A DNA stretch of 64,000 nucleotides, from contig NZ_CP036186.1 of NCBI RefSeq assembly GCF_015291885.1, positions 4,292,001 through 4,356,000 of the forward strand, written 5' to 3'. The DNA comes from Stutzerimonas stutzeri. GTDB taxonomy: Bacteria; Pseudomonadota; Gammaproteobacteria; Pseudomonadales; Pseudomonadaceae. The notes below the pieces were generated by a model. The model was not told the DNA's origin. It saw nothing but the letters and a program-made list of their open reading frames with translations, and did no database searches. Of this stretch, positions 1-6,154 are shown piece by piece; position 1 is the first letter of the stretch; every line of letters starts with the position of its first letter. The translations under genes and the position numbers were made by a program.

Positions 1-272
1 TGGAAAACCCGCAGCAGGTCCGTTTCGCCGTCAGCGACACCGGTATCGGCATCGCCGCCGGGCTACATGACCGGCTCTTCGAGGATTTCGCTCAAGTCGA
101 CTCGCCTTTGCAGAAGCGCCTGCGCGGTACCGGCCTTGGCCTGGCGTTGTGCAAGCGCTTCGCCGAACTGCTAGGCGGTCGCGTCGGTCTGGAAAGCGAG
201 CCCGGCAAGGGTTCCGAGTTCTTCGTCATCCTCCCGTTCACGATTCAGCCGGAGAGTTCCGATGGAGCGTGA
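1..272 (+). CDS. Sensor histidine kinase, C-terminal fragment (partial)
   Basis: This is the 3' end of a gene that begins before the window, read from base 3. The 89 visible codons are the end of a HATPase_c domain: SDTGIGI (G1 box), the F-box region with LFEDFAQVD, and GTGLGLALCKRFAELLGG (G2 box), ending in a beta-strand with LPF. This is the ATP-binding half of a two-component kinase. The stop codon overlaps the start of the next gene by 11 bases, so the two are probably translated together and act in one phosphorelay. Sensor domains and any membrane segments lie outside the window. Confidence 0.9.
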   Translation, partial: ENPQQVRFAVSDTGIGIAAGLHDRLFEDFAQVDSPLQKRLRGTGLGLALCKRFAELLGGRVGLESEPGKGSEFFVILPFTIQPESSDGA

Positions 273-2214
273 CAGTCTTCTATTGATAGTCGACGACAAC
301 GCCACGACGCGTTATGCGATGCGCCGGGTGCTCGAACGCCATGGCTATCAGGTGCTGGAAGCCGGCACCGGCAGCGAAGGCCTGGAACTGGTCGCCAATG
401 CCTCGCCAGATGCACTGATCCTTGACGTTAACCTGCCGGACATGAGCGGGTTCGACATCGCCCGCCAATTACGTGCCGACGCGAGCACCGCACTGCTACC
501 GCTGATTCACGTTTCGGCCGCCTCGATCGAAACCAACGACATCATCACCGGCCTGGATGCTGGCGGCGATGCCTATCTGATTCACCCGGTCGATCCCGAC
601 GTGCTGCTGGCGACGCTGCGCACATTGCTGCGAGTGCGCGACACCGAGCGAGCGTTGCGTGATAGCGAAGCGCGCTTCCGGGAAATCTTTATCCATGTTG
701 CAGCACCCATTGCAGTACTCGACGCCGAACTGCAACTGCACGAGTGCAATCATGCGTTCGAACTGCTGATCGGCGCCGCCGGCCGCTCCTCCCCTCTGAC
801 AACGTGCTTCGCCCCCGGGCAGGAAGCGATACTCACCGAGCTGCGCACGCATTTGCGGGCAGGCGAGCGTTGGGGGACGCCGCTGCAGATGCTGGTCGGC
901 GGCAAGACGCGCGAGACCGAATGGCAGATTTCGCCATACCGCACCCAGGGCCTTGGCCTGGTATTCGTCGAGGACGTAACCGAACAGCGCCACCGCGAGC
1001 GTGCTCAGCGACAGGAGATCGCCACTACCACCAGCCAGCTTGCCCACGAGGTCGCCGAGCGGGCGCGCACCGAGGAACAGCTGCTGCAGGCGCAGAAAAT
1101 GGACGCGCTGGGAAAGCTCACCGGCGGTATCGCCCATGACTTCAACAATTTGCTTACCGGCATCATCACCGGCATCGAGCTGATGAAGCAGCGCATCATC
1201 GAAGGCCGCGCCGACAGCGTGCTGCGCTTTGCCGACGCATCCCTCAGCTCGGCGCGCAGTGCCGCATCACTGACCAATCGCCTGTTGGCATTCGCCCGCA
1301 AGCAGCCGCTGGACGCACGGGCACTGGACATCAACGAACGCATCCGCTCCCTGGAAGACCTGCTGCGCCGCACAATTGGCGAGCGCATCACGCTGACATT
1401 CGACTTCACCGATGAGCCCGCAGTGGCTCGCGTGGACGTCAGCCAGTTCGAGAGTGCCCTGCTCAATCTGGTGATAAACGCCCGCGATGCGCTGCCCGAA
1501 GGCGGGCATATTCGCATCAGCACGTTCCCATCGGACGGCAGTCAGAAGCCGGAGCTCGCGGCAGGGCACTACATCGGCCTGTGCGTGAGCGATGACGGCA
1601 CGGGTATCGAGCCCAGCGTGCTGGACAAGGTTTTCGATCCTTTCTTCACCACCAAGCCCCAAGGTCGCGGCACTGGGCTGGGCCTGTCGAGCATCTACGG
1701 CTTTGCCTTGCAGTCAGGGGGTGATGCGAGCATTCGCAGTACGCTTGGCGCCGGTACGGAAGTCACCTTGCTACTTCCCGCGGCCACCGGCGAATTGCCG
1801 GCCACGCGCGACACGGCACTCGACAGGTCGACCCATCTCCTCGCCGGTCATGAGCATGTACTCGTCGTGGAAGACATGCCCAGTGTGCGCATGCTGATCG
1901 CCGAAACACTGATCGAGGCCGGCTACCGGTGCAGCCAAGCGGGCGATGTGGAGACTGCCCAGTCTCTGCTGGAGGCCGATCCGTCTATCGACCTGCTGCT
2001 GACCGATGTCGGGCTACCGCGCCTCTCCGGTCGTCAGCTGGCCGAATGGGCTCGCCGCGAACGCCCGACACTGCCGGTGGTGCTGATGACCGGCTATGCG
2101 GAGAACGCATCCAGTCGCGAGGGCTTCGTAGATGAGCGCATGGAACTGGTGCTCAAGCCGTTTGAAGGCGCCGACCTGCTGATAAAGATCCGCGCCCTGC
2201 TCGACGAAGCGTGA
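262..2214 (+). CDS. Hybrid response regulator/histidine kinase (REC-PAS-HK-REC)
   Basis: A 650-residue soluble signalling protein with no membrane segment. Order: N-terminal receiver (about 1-125; acidic pair D11 D12, phospho-acceptor D55 in LILDVNLPDM), PAS-like region (130-245), coiled linker, HisKA with H292 in GGIAHDFNNLL, HATPase (N box LVINARDAL, G1 DDGTGI, FDPFFTTK, G2 GRGTGLGL), and a C-terminal receiver with D582 in LLTDVGLP. The first receiver has His108 where most receivers have the conserved Lys of the K-P motif, so its switching may be unusual. The start overlaps the upstream kinase, which suggests that kinase or its partner phosphorylates the N-terminal receiver. Output target unknown. 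Confidence 0.93.
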   Translation: MERDSLLLIVDDNATTRYAMRRVLERHGYQVLEAGTGSEGLELVANASPDALILDVNLPDMSGFDIARQLRADASTALLPLIHVSAASIETNDIITGLDAGGDAYLIHPVDPDVLLATLRTLLRVRDTERALRDSEARFREIFIHVAAPIAVLDAELQLHECNHAFELLIGAAGRSSPLTTCFAPGQEAILTELRTHLRAGERWGTPLQMLVGGKTRETEWQISPYRTQGLGLVFVEDVTEQRHRERAQRQEIATTTSQLAHEVAERARTEEQLLQAQKMDALGKLTGGIAHDFNNLLTGIITGIELMKQRIIEGRADSVLRFADASLSSARSAASLTNRLLAFARKQPLDARALDINERIRSLEDLLRRTIGERITLTFDFTDEPAVARVDVSQFESALLNLVINARDALPEGGHIRISTFPSDGSQKPELAAGHYIGLCVSDDGTGIEPSVLDKVFDPFFTTKPQGRGTGLGLSSIYGFALQSGGDASIRSTLGAGTEVTLLLPAATGELPATRDTALDRSTHLLAGHEHVLVVEDMPSVRMLIAETLIEAGYRCSQAGDVETAQSLLEADPSIDLLLTDVGLPRLSGRQLAEWARRERPTLPVVLMTGYAENASSREGFVDERMELVLKPFEGADLLIKIRALLDEA

Positions 2215-2280
2215 TCGTATAAGCCTCTGCCTGATAGGTGGGGACAGGCGGGGTGCAGGAGATACTTTCCCCTGGGCAAC

Positions 2281-2307
2281 AAAAAACCCGCCGAAGCGGG
2301 TTCTTCT
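2281..2307. terminator. Bidirectional Rho-independent terminator
   Basis: A-run 2281-2286, stem CCCGC / GCGGG (2287-2291 and 2296-2300) with a CGAA loop, then a T-rich tail. On the plus strand it can end transcription from the kinase gene. On the minus strand the stem becomes CCCGC-TTCG-GCGGG followed by six T and serves as the 3' end of the sRNA gene called just upstream. Confidence 0.8.
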
Positions 2308-2388
2308 GACCGTTCCGAATCCTTTCGGCTGCCTTCCTGGCGGTGGTCTATCATCCTGATCCTGAGCGCATCCTGCGCTTCAGAGTGG
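2281..2388 (-). ncRNA. RsmX/Y/Z-type regulatory sRNA, copy A
   Basis: Read on the minus strand, this stretch of about 105 nt has six GGA motifs, three presented in hairpin loops: AGCGC-AGGAT-GCGCT (2362-2383), GCC-AGGAA-GGC (2331-2341) and CCGAA-AGGA-TTCGG (2315-2328). It ends in a Rho-independent terminator. GGA in hairpin loops is the hallmark of the CsrB/RsmZ class, RNAs that sequester the translational repressor RsmA/CsrA. A diverged copy about 1.06 kb away keeps all three loops, with base changes that preserve pairing, and both share an upstream GacA-like site. No convincing ORF fits. The 5' end is estimated from a -10-like box. Which of RsmX, RsmY or RsmZ it corresponds to cannot be decided here. 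Confidence 0.8.
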
Positions 2389-2392
2389 GCAC

Positions 2393-2400
2393 AGATTAAT
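2393..2400 (-). promoter_or_regulatory. -10-like box of sRNA copy A
   Basis: Minus-strand ATTAATCT lies just upstream of the first GGA hairpin and is identical in copy B (3448-3455), while sequence around it has diverged. Conservation, rather than match to TATAAT, is the argument for a promoter element. Confidence 0.5.
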
Positions 2401-2441
2401 CATCTGCTGGCCGATGCTGAAGGGCAAAAAACTGGGATTCT

Positions 2442-2459
2442 TGTAAGCCTTTCGCTATA
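2442..2459 (-). promoter_or_regulatory. GacA-type upstream activating site, copy A
   Basis: Plus strand reads TGTAAG-N6-GCTATA; on the minus strand this is TATAGC-N6-CTTACA. The consensus known upstream of Pseudomonas rsm sRNA genes is TGTAAG-N6-CTTACA, so one half-site is perfect and the other matches 3 of 6. It lies about 41 bases upstream of the -10-like box and forms part of a 22-base block (2438-2459) identical to the block before copy B, although the DNA between block and promoter has diverged. Confidence 0.7.
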
Positions 2460-2530
2460 GGCGAAACAATCACCCTGTTCTGCTGTCGCGCTCGCCCCCG
2501 AAAAACCGTGCCTCGATTGCTGGTTATCAC

Positions 2531-2560
2531 GTGGTGCCCAAGCGTCTCCAGGGGCACCAC
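2531..2560. repeat. Inverted repeat, GTGGTGCCC / GGGCACCAC
   Basis: A perfect 9-bp inverted repeat (2531-2539 and 2552-2560) with a 12-base spacer, in non-coding DNA between sRNA copy A and the cold-shock gene. It is followed 22 bases later by a second perfect inverted repeat with terminator features. It could be an operator or part of a short structured RNA; nothing decides between these. Confidence 0.5.
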
Positions 2561-2582
2561 TTCTATTCGGCGGACAAAAGCA

Positions 2583-2610
2583 AAAAGGCAAAGCTCAAGC
2601 TTTGCCTTTT
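2583..2610. terminator. Bidirectional terminator-like perfect inverted repeat
   Basis: A perfect 13-bp inverted repeat, AAAAGGCAAAGCT / AGCTTTGCCTTTT, separated by two bases. It gives a GC-containing stem with an A-run before and a T-run after, so it can work on either strand. No protein gene ends here, so it either insulates the cold-shock gene from upstream transcription or ends an uncalled short RNA. Confidence 0.6.
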
Positions 2611-2776
2611 ACAAAGCAGGCGGTATTTGAATTAATTTCTTAGGCTAGCCATATCGGGTACAAATATTCATCATTAACAGCCAGTTATCTGGGAATTATC
2701 AGCAGGCCCAGATCTTTACTCGCCGCTCGAAATACAGAGAACAATAAAGAACGCTGTACTTATATTTAAATGTGCG

Positions 2777-2782
2777 TATATT
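2777..2782 (+). promoter_or_regulatory. Possible -10 box (TATATT) of the cold-shock gene
   Basis: TATATT lies in an AT-rich patch (about 2740-2785) unlike the surrounding DNA. It would give a leader of about 138 nt before the cold-shock start codon, in keeping with the long structured leaders of cspA-type mRNAs. No good -35 box is visible, so the assignment is tentative. Confidence 0.35.
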
Positions 2783-2926
2783 CGCTCCCACTGCTTCGCA
2801 ATTAACACTTCGACACCCGGCATGATGTTTCTCTGTTTCATCTCCTCGGTTCGTTTTGATTCTCGCTTCTCAGTCTCGGCCCTGAATGCTTCAGTGCTGC
2901 AGCCTTAAAACACCTGGGAGATACTC

Positions 2927-3139
2927 ATGTCTACTCGTCAAAATGGCACAGTTAAATGGTTCAACGATGAAAAAGGTTTCGGCTTTATTACGCCGACCGA
3001 TGGTAGCGAAGATCTTTTCGTCCATTATCGTTCAATCGAAAGCGCAGGCTTTAAAAGCCTGAGCGAAGGCCAAGCAGTTTCTTTCATGGCTACTAAAGGC
3101 CAGAAAGGGATGCAGGCCGATCAGGTTCAAGTCTCCTAA
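2927..3139 (+). CDS. Cold-shock domain protein (CspA family)
   Basis: A 70-residue single cold-shock domain, the usual family length. The RNA-binding motifs are present: RNP1 KGFGFI (about residues 16-21) and RNP2 LFVHY (about 30-34), preceded by the typical GTVKWFND. Such proteins bind single-stranded RNA/DNA and act as RNA chaperones in the cytoplasm. The start is supported by GGGAG upstream (ctGGGAGatactcATG). The gene is monocistronic, with a long AT-rich leader and its own terminator, and lies between two RsmZ-like sRNA genes that run in the opposite direction. The specific paralogue cannot be named from sequence alone. Confidence 0.96.
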   Translation: MSTRQNGTVKWFNDEKGFGFITPTDGSEDLFVHYRSIESAGFKSLSEGQAVSFMATKGQKGMQADQVQVS

Positions 3140-3151
3140 GACGCCTGATAT

Positions 3152-3182
3152 AAAAAAGCCCTGCTTCGGCGGGGTTTTTTTT
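3152..3182 (+). terminator. Rho-independent terminator of the cold-shock gene
   Basis: Stem built on CCCTGC-TTCG-GCGGGG (3159-3174), flanked by an A-run and eight T, 13 bases after the cold-shock stop codon. Confidence 0.88.
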
Positions 3183-3330
3183 CGTCCGTAATAAATAGCA
3201 CGGCGATGAATTCGGCTGATTGGATCGATGATAAGTGGCGATTACCAATGCTCACAGCAGCCAGGAACGGAGCCGGGGGAAAAGACAACAGGACAAGCTC
3301 AGACGCACGTACAAACGTGATACGCCAAAA

Positions 3331-3358
3331 AGCAAAAACCCGCCGAAGCGGGTTTTTT
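3331..3358. terminator. Terminator of sRNA copy B
   Basis: CCCGC-CGAA-GCGGG (3339-3352) flanked by A5 on the left and T6 on the right. On the minus strand this gives the same CCCGC-TTCG-GCGGG-T(5) ending as copy A. Confidence 0.8.
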
Positions 3359-3443
3359 CTGACCTTTCCGAAGTCCCTTCGAGTGCCGTCCTGGCGAATG
3401 GTCGATCTTCCTGATCCTGAGCGCTTCCTGCGCTTCAGAGTGT
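3334..3443 (-). ncRNA. RsmX/Y/Z-type regulatory sRNA, copy B
   Basis: A diverged duplicate of copy A, also on the minus strand. It has six GGA motifs, three in loops: AGCGC-AGGAA-GCGCT (3417-3438), GCC-AGGAC-GGC (3385-3395) and CGAAG-GGA-CTTCG (3369-3381). Relative to copy A, both arms of the third hairpin changed while pairing was kept, and the other differences fall mainly in loops and linkers. That pattern indicates selection on RNA structure rather than protein. Expected function is sequestration of RsmA/CsrA under GacS/GacA control. The 5' end is an estimate from the shared -10-like box. Confidence 0.8.
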
Positions 3444-3447
3444 GTGT

Positions 3448-3455
3448 AGATTAAT
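3448..3455 (-). promoter_or_regulatory. -10-like box of sRNA copy B
   Basis: Minus-strand ATTAATCT, identical to the element before copy A and placed at the same distance from the first GGA hairpin. Confidence 0.5.
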
Positions 3456-3497
3456 TACATGCCGCTGACTGCAGAAGTGGCGAACGTCGCAGCTTCT

Positions 3498-3515
3498 TGT
3501 AAGCCTTTCGCTATA
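3498..3515 (-). promoter_or_regulatory. GacA-type upstream activating site, copy B
   Basis: Minus strand TATAGC-N6-CTTACA, the same bases as the site before copy A including the six spacer bases, about 42 bases upstream of the -10-like box. Downstream of it lies diverged sequence, so this 22-base block (3494-3515) has been kept selectively. Confidence 0.7.
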
Positions 3516-3669
3516 CCTCTGCGCCGCGGGGAACTTTCGCATTGGTCCTTTGGCATTCAGCAGCACCAGAACCCCTGGGCTAGAGCCATCGAGAGGCATT
3601 CACGTAAATTTCCTGGCGCCCCGCTCCCTGATGACGAACCGGCAGGATGAATGTCTGGCTGATGGCGTA
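3516..3669. other. Intergenic stretch without recognised features
   Basis: Between the upstream site of sRNA copy B and the 3' end of the aldose-epimerase-like gene. I see no ORF with a ribosome binding site, no clear terminator and no repeat. Bases 3183-3330, between the cold-shock terminator and sRNA B, are equally featureless. Confidence 0.5.
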
Positions 3670-4881
3670 TTAGTCCTTGTTGAGGTCAACCAGCGGGGCC
3701 TTGCGTGTCTCCGTATCACGCCCGCCCTGCAACGCTTCGATCTGTTTGCGTGCCTTGTCCACTGCGGCGCTGTCGGCCAACAGCTCGTAACGCACGCGGA
3801 AGTGCTTCTGCTCGCCCGGCTCGATCTTCGGCACCAAACCGAGCGGTCGCTGATAACGGCGGTTGTAGGAATAGCTGGTCCCCGGCTCCAGCCCGGTCAC
3901 ATATCCCTGCTTCTCGGTATCTGTGTTCTTCCATAGCGAGAACACCGACAATTCGCCGGTATTGAAGCCCACACTGACGCCAAGATTGCCGGCCTGGTTG
4001 TGCAGCATGGTCAAGGTGTCGCCCTGCTCGTCCGCATAGGGCACCACGTTGAAGACCGTCTCGTCATAATCCTTGGTTGGGCCGCGGTAGCGTTGCCAGT
4101 CACTCAGCTCCTTCGCAGCACGGGCATTGAAGGGTGAGACCTGTTTGACCGGCGCAACGAAGCGCGCGCCCTCCTCCAGCAAAGGCGTACCGAAGTTTGT
4201 GTGGTACAGCGCCTGATATTCCTTGGAATAGTCACCCTGATTGGTCAGCGTGTCGTGCAGCGAGAAACCGGCACGACCCGGCTCGGTGCTGAGCTCGGTG
4301 AGAATCGCGAAGTCGAGTTTCTTGAAGGCCTTCTCCTGCAGCTCGCCTCGCAAGCGAATGGCATAGGGGGGCTTTTCATCGATCTGCAGCACCACGCGCG
4401 AGGCCGGAATGTTGGCCGCACGGCCATGCAGCGTGAGTAGTTCGCCGTTGTCCTCGCCGGGATGACCGACCCACTCGAAGCCGCAGCGTGTGACCAGCTC
4501 GTTGAAACCCTCCAGCCAGCCCAGCCCGCCACGCCCATTGAGCTCGATAAAGGCCGGATTGACCACTTCATCCACCGGGGAATCCCAGCCCAGGCGAACG
4601 TCGCCCGCGACGGCTTCCAGTACGTTCATGCCGCGCGTGGGCACAACGGTCATGCGCATGGTGCCATTGTCGATCTCGATCAGACTGACGCCTTCCTGCC
4701 GGCCGCCATGCAAGGTACGCATGCTGACCGAAAACGGCTTTGGCGCATCGATACCCAGCTGCTCGCTGGTGACGCGCCAGTTTTTCGCGGCTTTGTCGTG
4801 GTCGATCAGAACCTGTTCCCAGGCCATGGCAGGGGTGGCCAGGCAGATGCCCAGGCCGAGGAGAAGCTGCAAACGCATCAT
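3670..4881 (-). CDS. Secreted aldose 1-epimerase-like protein (DUF4432 family)
   Basis: 403 residues from the chosen start. A signal peptide is visible (MMRLQLLLGLGICLATPAMA), so the protein is exported. The rest resembles the galactose-mutarotase-like beta-sandwich family grouped as DUF4432, with VVPTRGMNVLEA, LGWLEGFNELVTRCG, a conserved LHGR, and LYHTNFG. Members bind sugars; the substrate is unknown. An upstream in-frame start exists, but GGAA sits 5 bases before the ATG at 4881, which also gives a clean signal peptide. A perfect palindrome like a Cra/FruR operator lies 40 bases upstream, consistent with sugar-linked control. Confidence 0.85.
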   Translation of the reverse strand: MMRLQLLLGLGICLATPAMAWEQVLIDHDKAAKNWRVTSEQLGIDAPKPFSVSMRTLHGGRQEGVSLIEIDNGTMRMTVVPTRGMNVLEAVAGDVRLGWDSPVDEVVNPAFIELNGRGGLGWLEGFNELVTRCGFEWVGHPGEDNGELLTLHGRAANIPASRVVLQIDEKPPYAIRLRGELQEKAFKKLDFAILTELSTEPGRAGFSLHDTLTNQGDYSKEYQALYHTNFGTPLLEEGARFVAPVKQVSPFNARAAKELSDWQRYRGPTKDYDETVFNVVPYADEQGDTLTMLHNQAGNLGVSVGFNTGELSVFSLWKNTDTEKQGYVTGLEPGTSYSYNRRYQRPLGLVPKIEPGEQKHFRVRYELLADSAAVDKARKQIEALQGGRDTETRKAPLVDLNKD

Positions 4882-4920
4882 GGATATTCCTTTGTTGTTA
4901 TGACTCCTGCTCAAGGTAGC

Positions 4921-4932
4921 TGAAACGTTTCA
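4921..4932. promoter_or_regulatory. Cra/FruR-like (LacI-family) operator
   Basis: The perfect 12-bp palindrome TGAAACGTTTCA lies 40 bases upstream of the aldose-epimerase-like start. LacI/GalR-family operators have this form, and the Cra/FruR sites known in enteric bacteria and P. putida are very similar. It would sit in or near the promoter of the epimerase-like gene. The regulator itself is not in this window. Confidence 0.6.
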
Positions 4933-5000
4933 TCTGGCAAGCCAAAGCGGCCTGGAATGACCAAAGGCGGAAATTGCGATGCCGCGACTCGGGATAGCGC

Positions 5001-5561
5001 TCAGGTCTTGATGTAGCGACTCGGCTGCCAGTAACCGGTGAGCAACGGAAGGGCGGGGCCATTCCAGCCGCGTTGACGGAGCTGCCTGGCGATCAGAGCG
5101 TTCATGATCTTATGGCCCATCAGCAGCACGCTTTCGTTGGCTTCCGCCAGTTCGATCAAGCGCTCCGCCGCTGCGCTGGCACGCCTGGTGGATTCGCGGA
5201 TGTGCTCGGTATGGCTGGCGAAGCCCAGGAACCAGGCAGTACGAAACGCCAGCCGCCAGAAGCGCGATGGCAGCAGCGGCAGCCCCCAATCCGGGTACGG
5301 CAGGTGCGGTTCGGCGAACACCGGATCAGGCACCTCGCAGCAATCGCACTCCAGGTGCGACCGCGATTCGATGCAGCGCTGCAACGAGCTGCAGACCACG
5401 ATACCAGCCGAACTTGCGAGCTCGACCAGACTATCGGGGCGCTCGGTGGCAACGACATCGGCAGCGTTGTAGCGCTCGACCCACGTTTTCATGCCCTTGG
5501 GGGTGCTCCAGCGCGCCCCGCCATGGTCGGGTCTGCCGTGTCGCACGAGGATGATCTGCAT
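5001..5561 (-). CDS. Histidine phosphatase family protein
   Basis: 186 residues starting MQIILVRHGRP. The RHG motif (R7 H8 G9) supplies the phosphohistidine nucleophile, and the second catalytic His lies in LLMGHKIMNALI near residue 150. This is the phosphoglycerate-mutase-like (SixA/CobC/PhoE-type) fold; the substrate could be a small phosphoester, a phosphoprotein or a sugar phosphate. No signal peptide, so cytoplasmic. It appears monocistronic, followed at a distance by the epimerase-like gene on the same strand. The specific reaction cannot be assigned. Confidence 0.88.
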   Translation of the reverse strand: MQIILVRHGRPDHGGARWSTPKGMKTWVERYNAADVVATERPDSLVELASSAGIVVCSSLQRCIESRSHLECDCCEVPDPVFAEPHLPYPDWGLPLLPSRFWRLAFRTAWFLGFASHTEHIRESTRRASAAAERLIELAEANESVLLMGHKIMNALIARQLRQRGWNGPALPLLTGYWQPSRYIKT

Positions 5562-5642
5562 CTACATTTACCGGATACGCAGGCCTGCTCCGCCACGACA
5601 AACGCGCGGAAGGAAGCAGGGGAAAGGAGGGCTAACGCATGT

Positions 5643-5665
5643 CGCCCCGGCACGTGACCGGGGCG
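5643..5665 (-). terminator. Hairpin downstream of the hibernation-factor gene
   Basis: CGCCCCGG / CCGGGGCG, perfect 8-bp stem with a 7-base loop, 6 bases after the end of the minus-strand RaiA/HPF-like gene. The minus-strand sequence after it lacks a T-run, so it may be an mRNA-end hairpin rather than a classical terminator. Confidence 0.5.
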
Positions 5666-5671
5666 ATGGTG

Positions 5672-6094
5672 TCACTTGTCGAGCTCGTCCTGCTTTTCCA
5701 GGAATTCCTCTTCGAGCATCGCATCCTTGACGGCCTGGGGCTGTTCATCGAGCAGTGGATCATTCAACTCACCGCTGGACAGTACGCGGGTGTCCAGCTT
5801 GCCCATCAGATTTGCCAGCGCATGCTGCATCTTGTCCGCCGCTCCATCGACCGCAAGCTGCAACGATTCGGCCTTGTGCGTCACGGACACGGCCTGATGG
5901 CCCTTGGGCCGCGCCTCAATCTGGCAACGCTTGTCATCGGCGCCTGCCTTCTGCGCGTTTTCATCACTGATGTGGACTTCGACACGGGTGAGGAAGTCGT
6001 CGAACCGCTCGAGACGATCCTCTACGGTCGAGCCGACCCACTCGTGCAGCTCGACACTGCCGGGAATATGGTTGCTATTGACCTGAACATGCAT
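5672..6094 (-). CDS. Ribosome hibernation factor, HPF/RaiA (S30AE) family
   Basis: 140 residues. The first 100 or so match the S30AE fold of RaiA/HPF: MHVQVNSNHIPGSVELHEWV, then FDDFLTRVEVHISDENA, CQIEARPKGHQAVSVTHKAESL, and AVDGAADKMQHALANLMGKL. Family members bind the ribosome's mRNA/tRNA channel and inactivate it in stationary phase or stress. The tail is acidic (LLDEQPQAVKDAMLEEEFLEKQDELDK) and lacks the C-terminal dimerisation domain of long HPF. The start is supported by AGGAGT before the ATG. It differs from the hpf gene usually found beside rpoN, so it is probably an extra paralogue. Confidence 0.9.
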   Translation of the reverse strand: MHVQVNSNHIPGSVELHEWVGSTVEDRLERFDDFLTRVEVHISDENAQKAGADDKRCQIEARPKGHQAVSVTHKAESLQLAVDGAADKMQHALANLMGKLDTRVLSSGELNDPLLDEQPQAVKDAMLEEEFLEKQDELDK

Positions 6095-6154
6095 ACGACT
6101 ACTCCTGATAGATGACGTACCTACTAGGGTTCGAGGCGTGAGCGCCGACGAGGT

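Noticed and set aside
2094..2354. 86-codon minus-strand frame over sRNA copy A
   Set aside because: Overlaps the kinase 3' end and the RNA hairpins; the pattern of change between the two copies preserves pairing, not codons.
2276..3515. The 2.3 kb and 3.3 kb repeats as copies of a transposable element
   Set aside because: They lack terminal inverted repeats, target duplications and a transposase, and the retained bases are those of RNA hairpins, a terminator and an upstream site.
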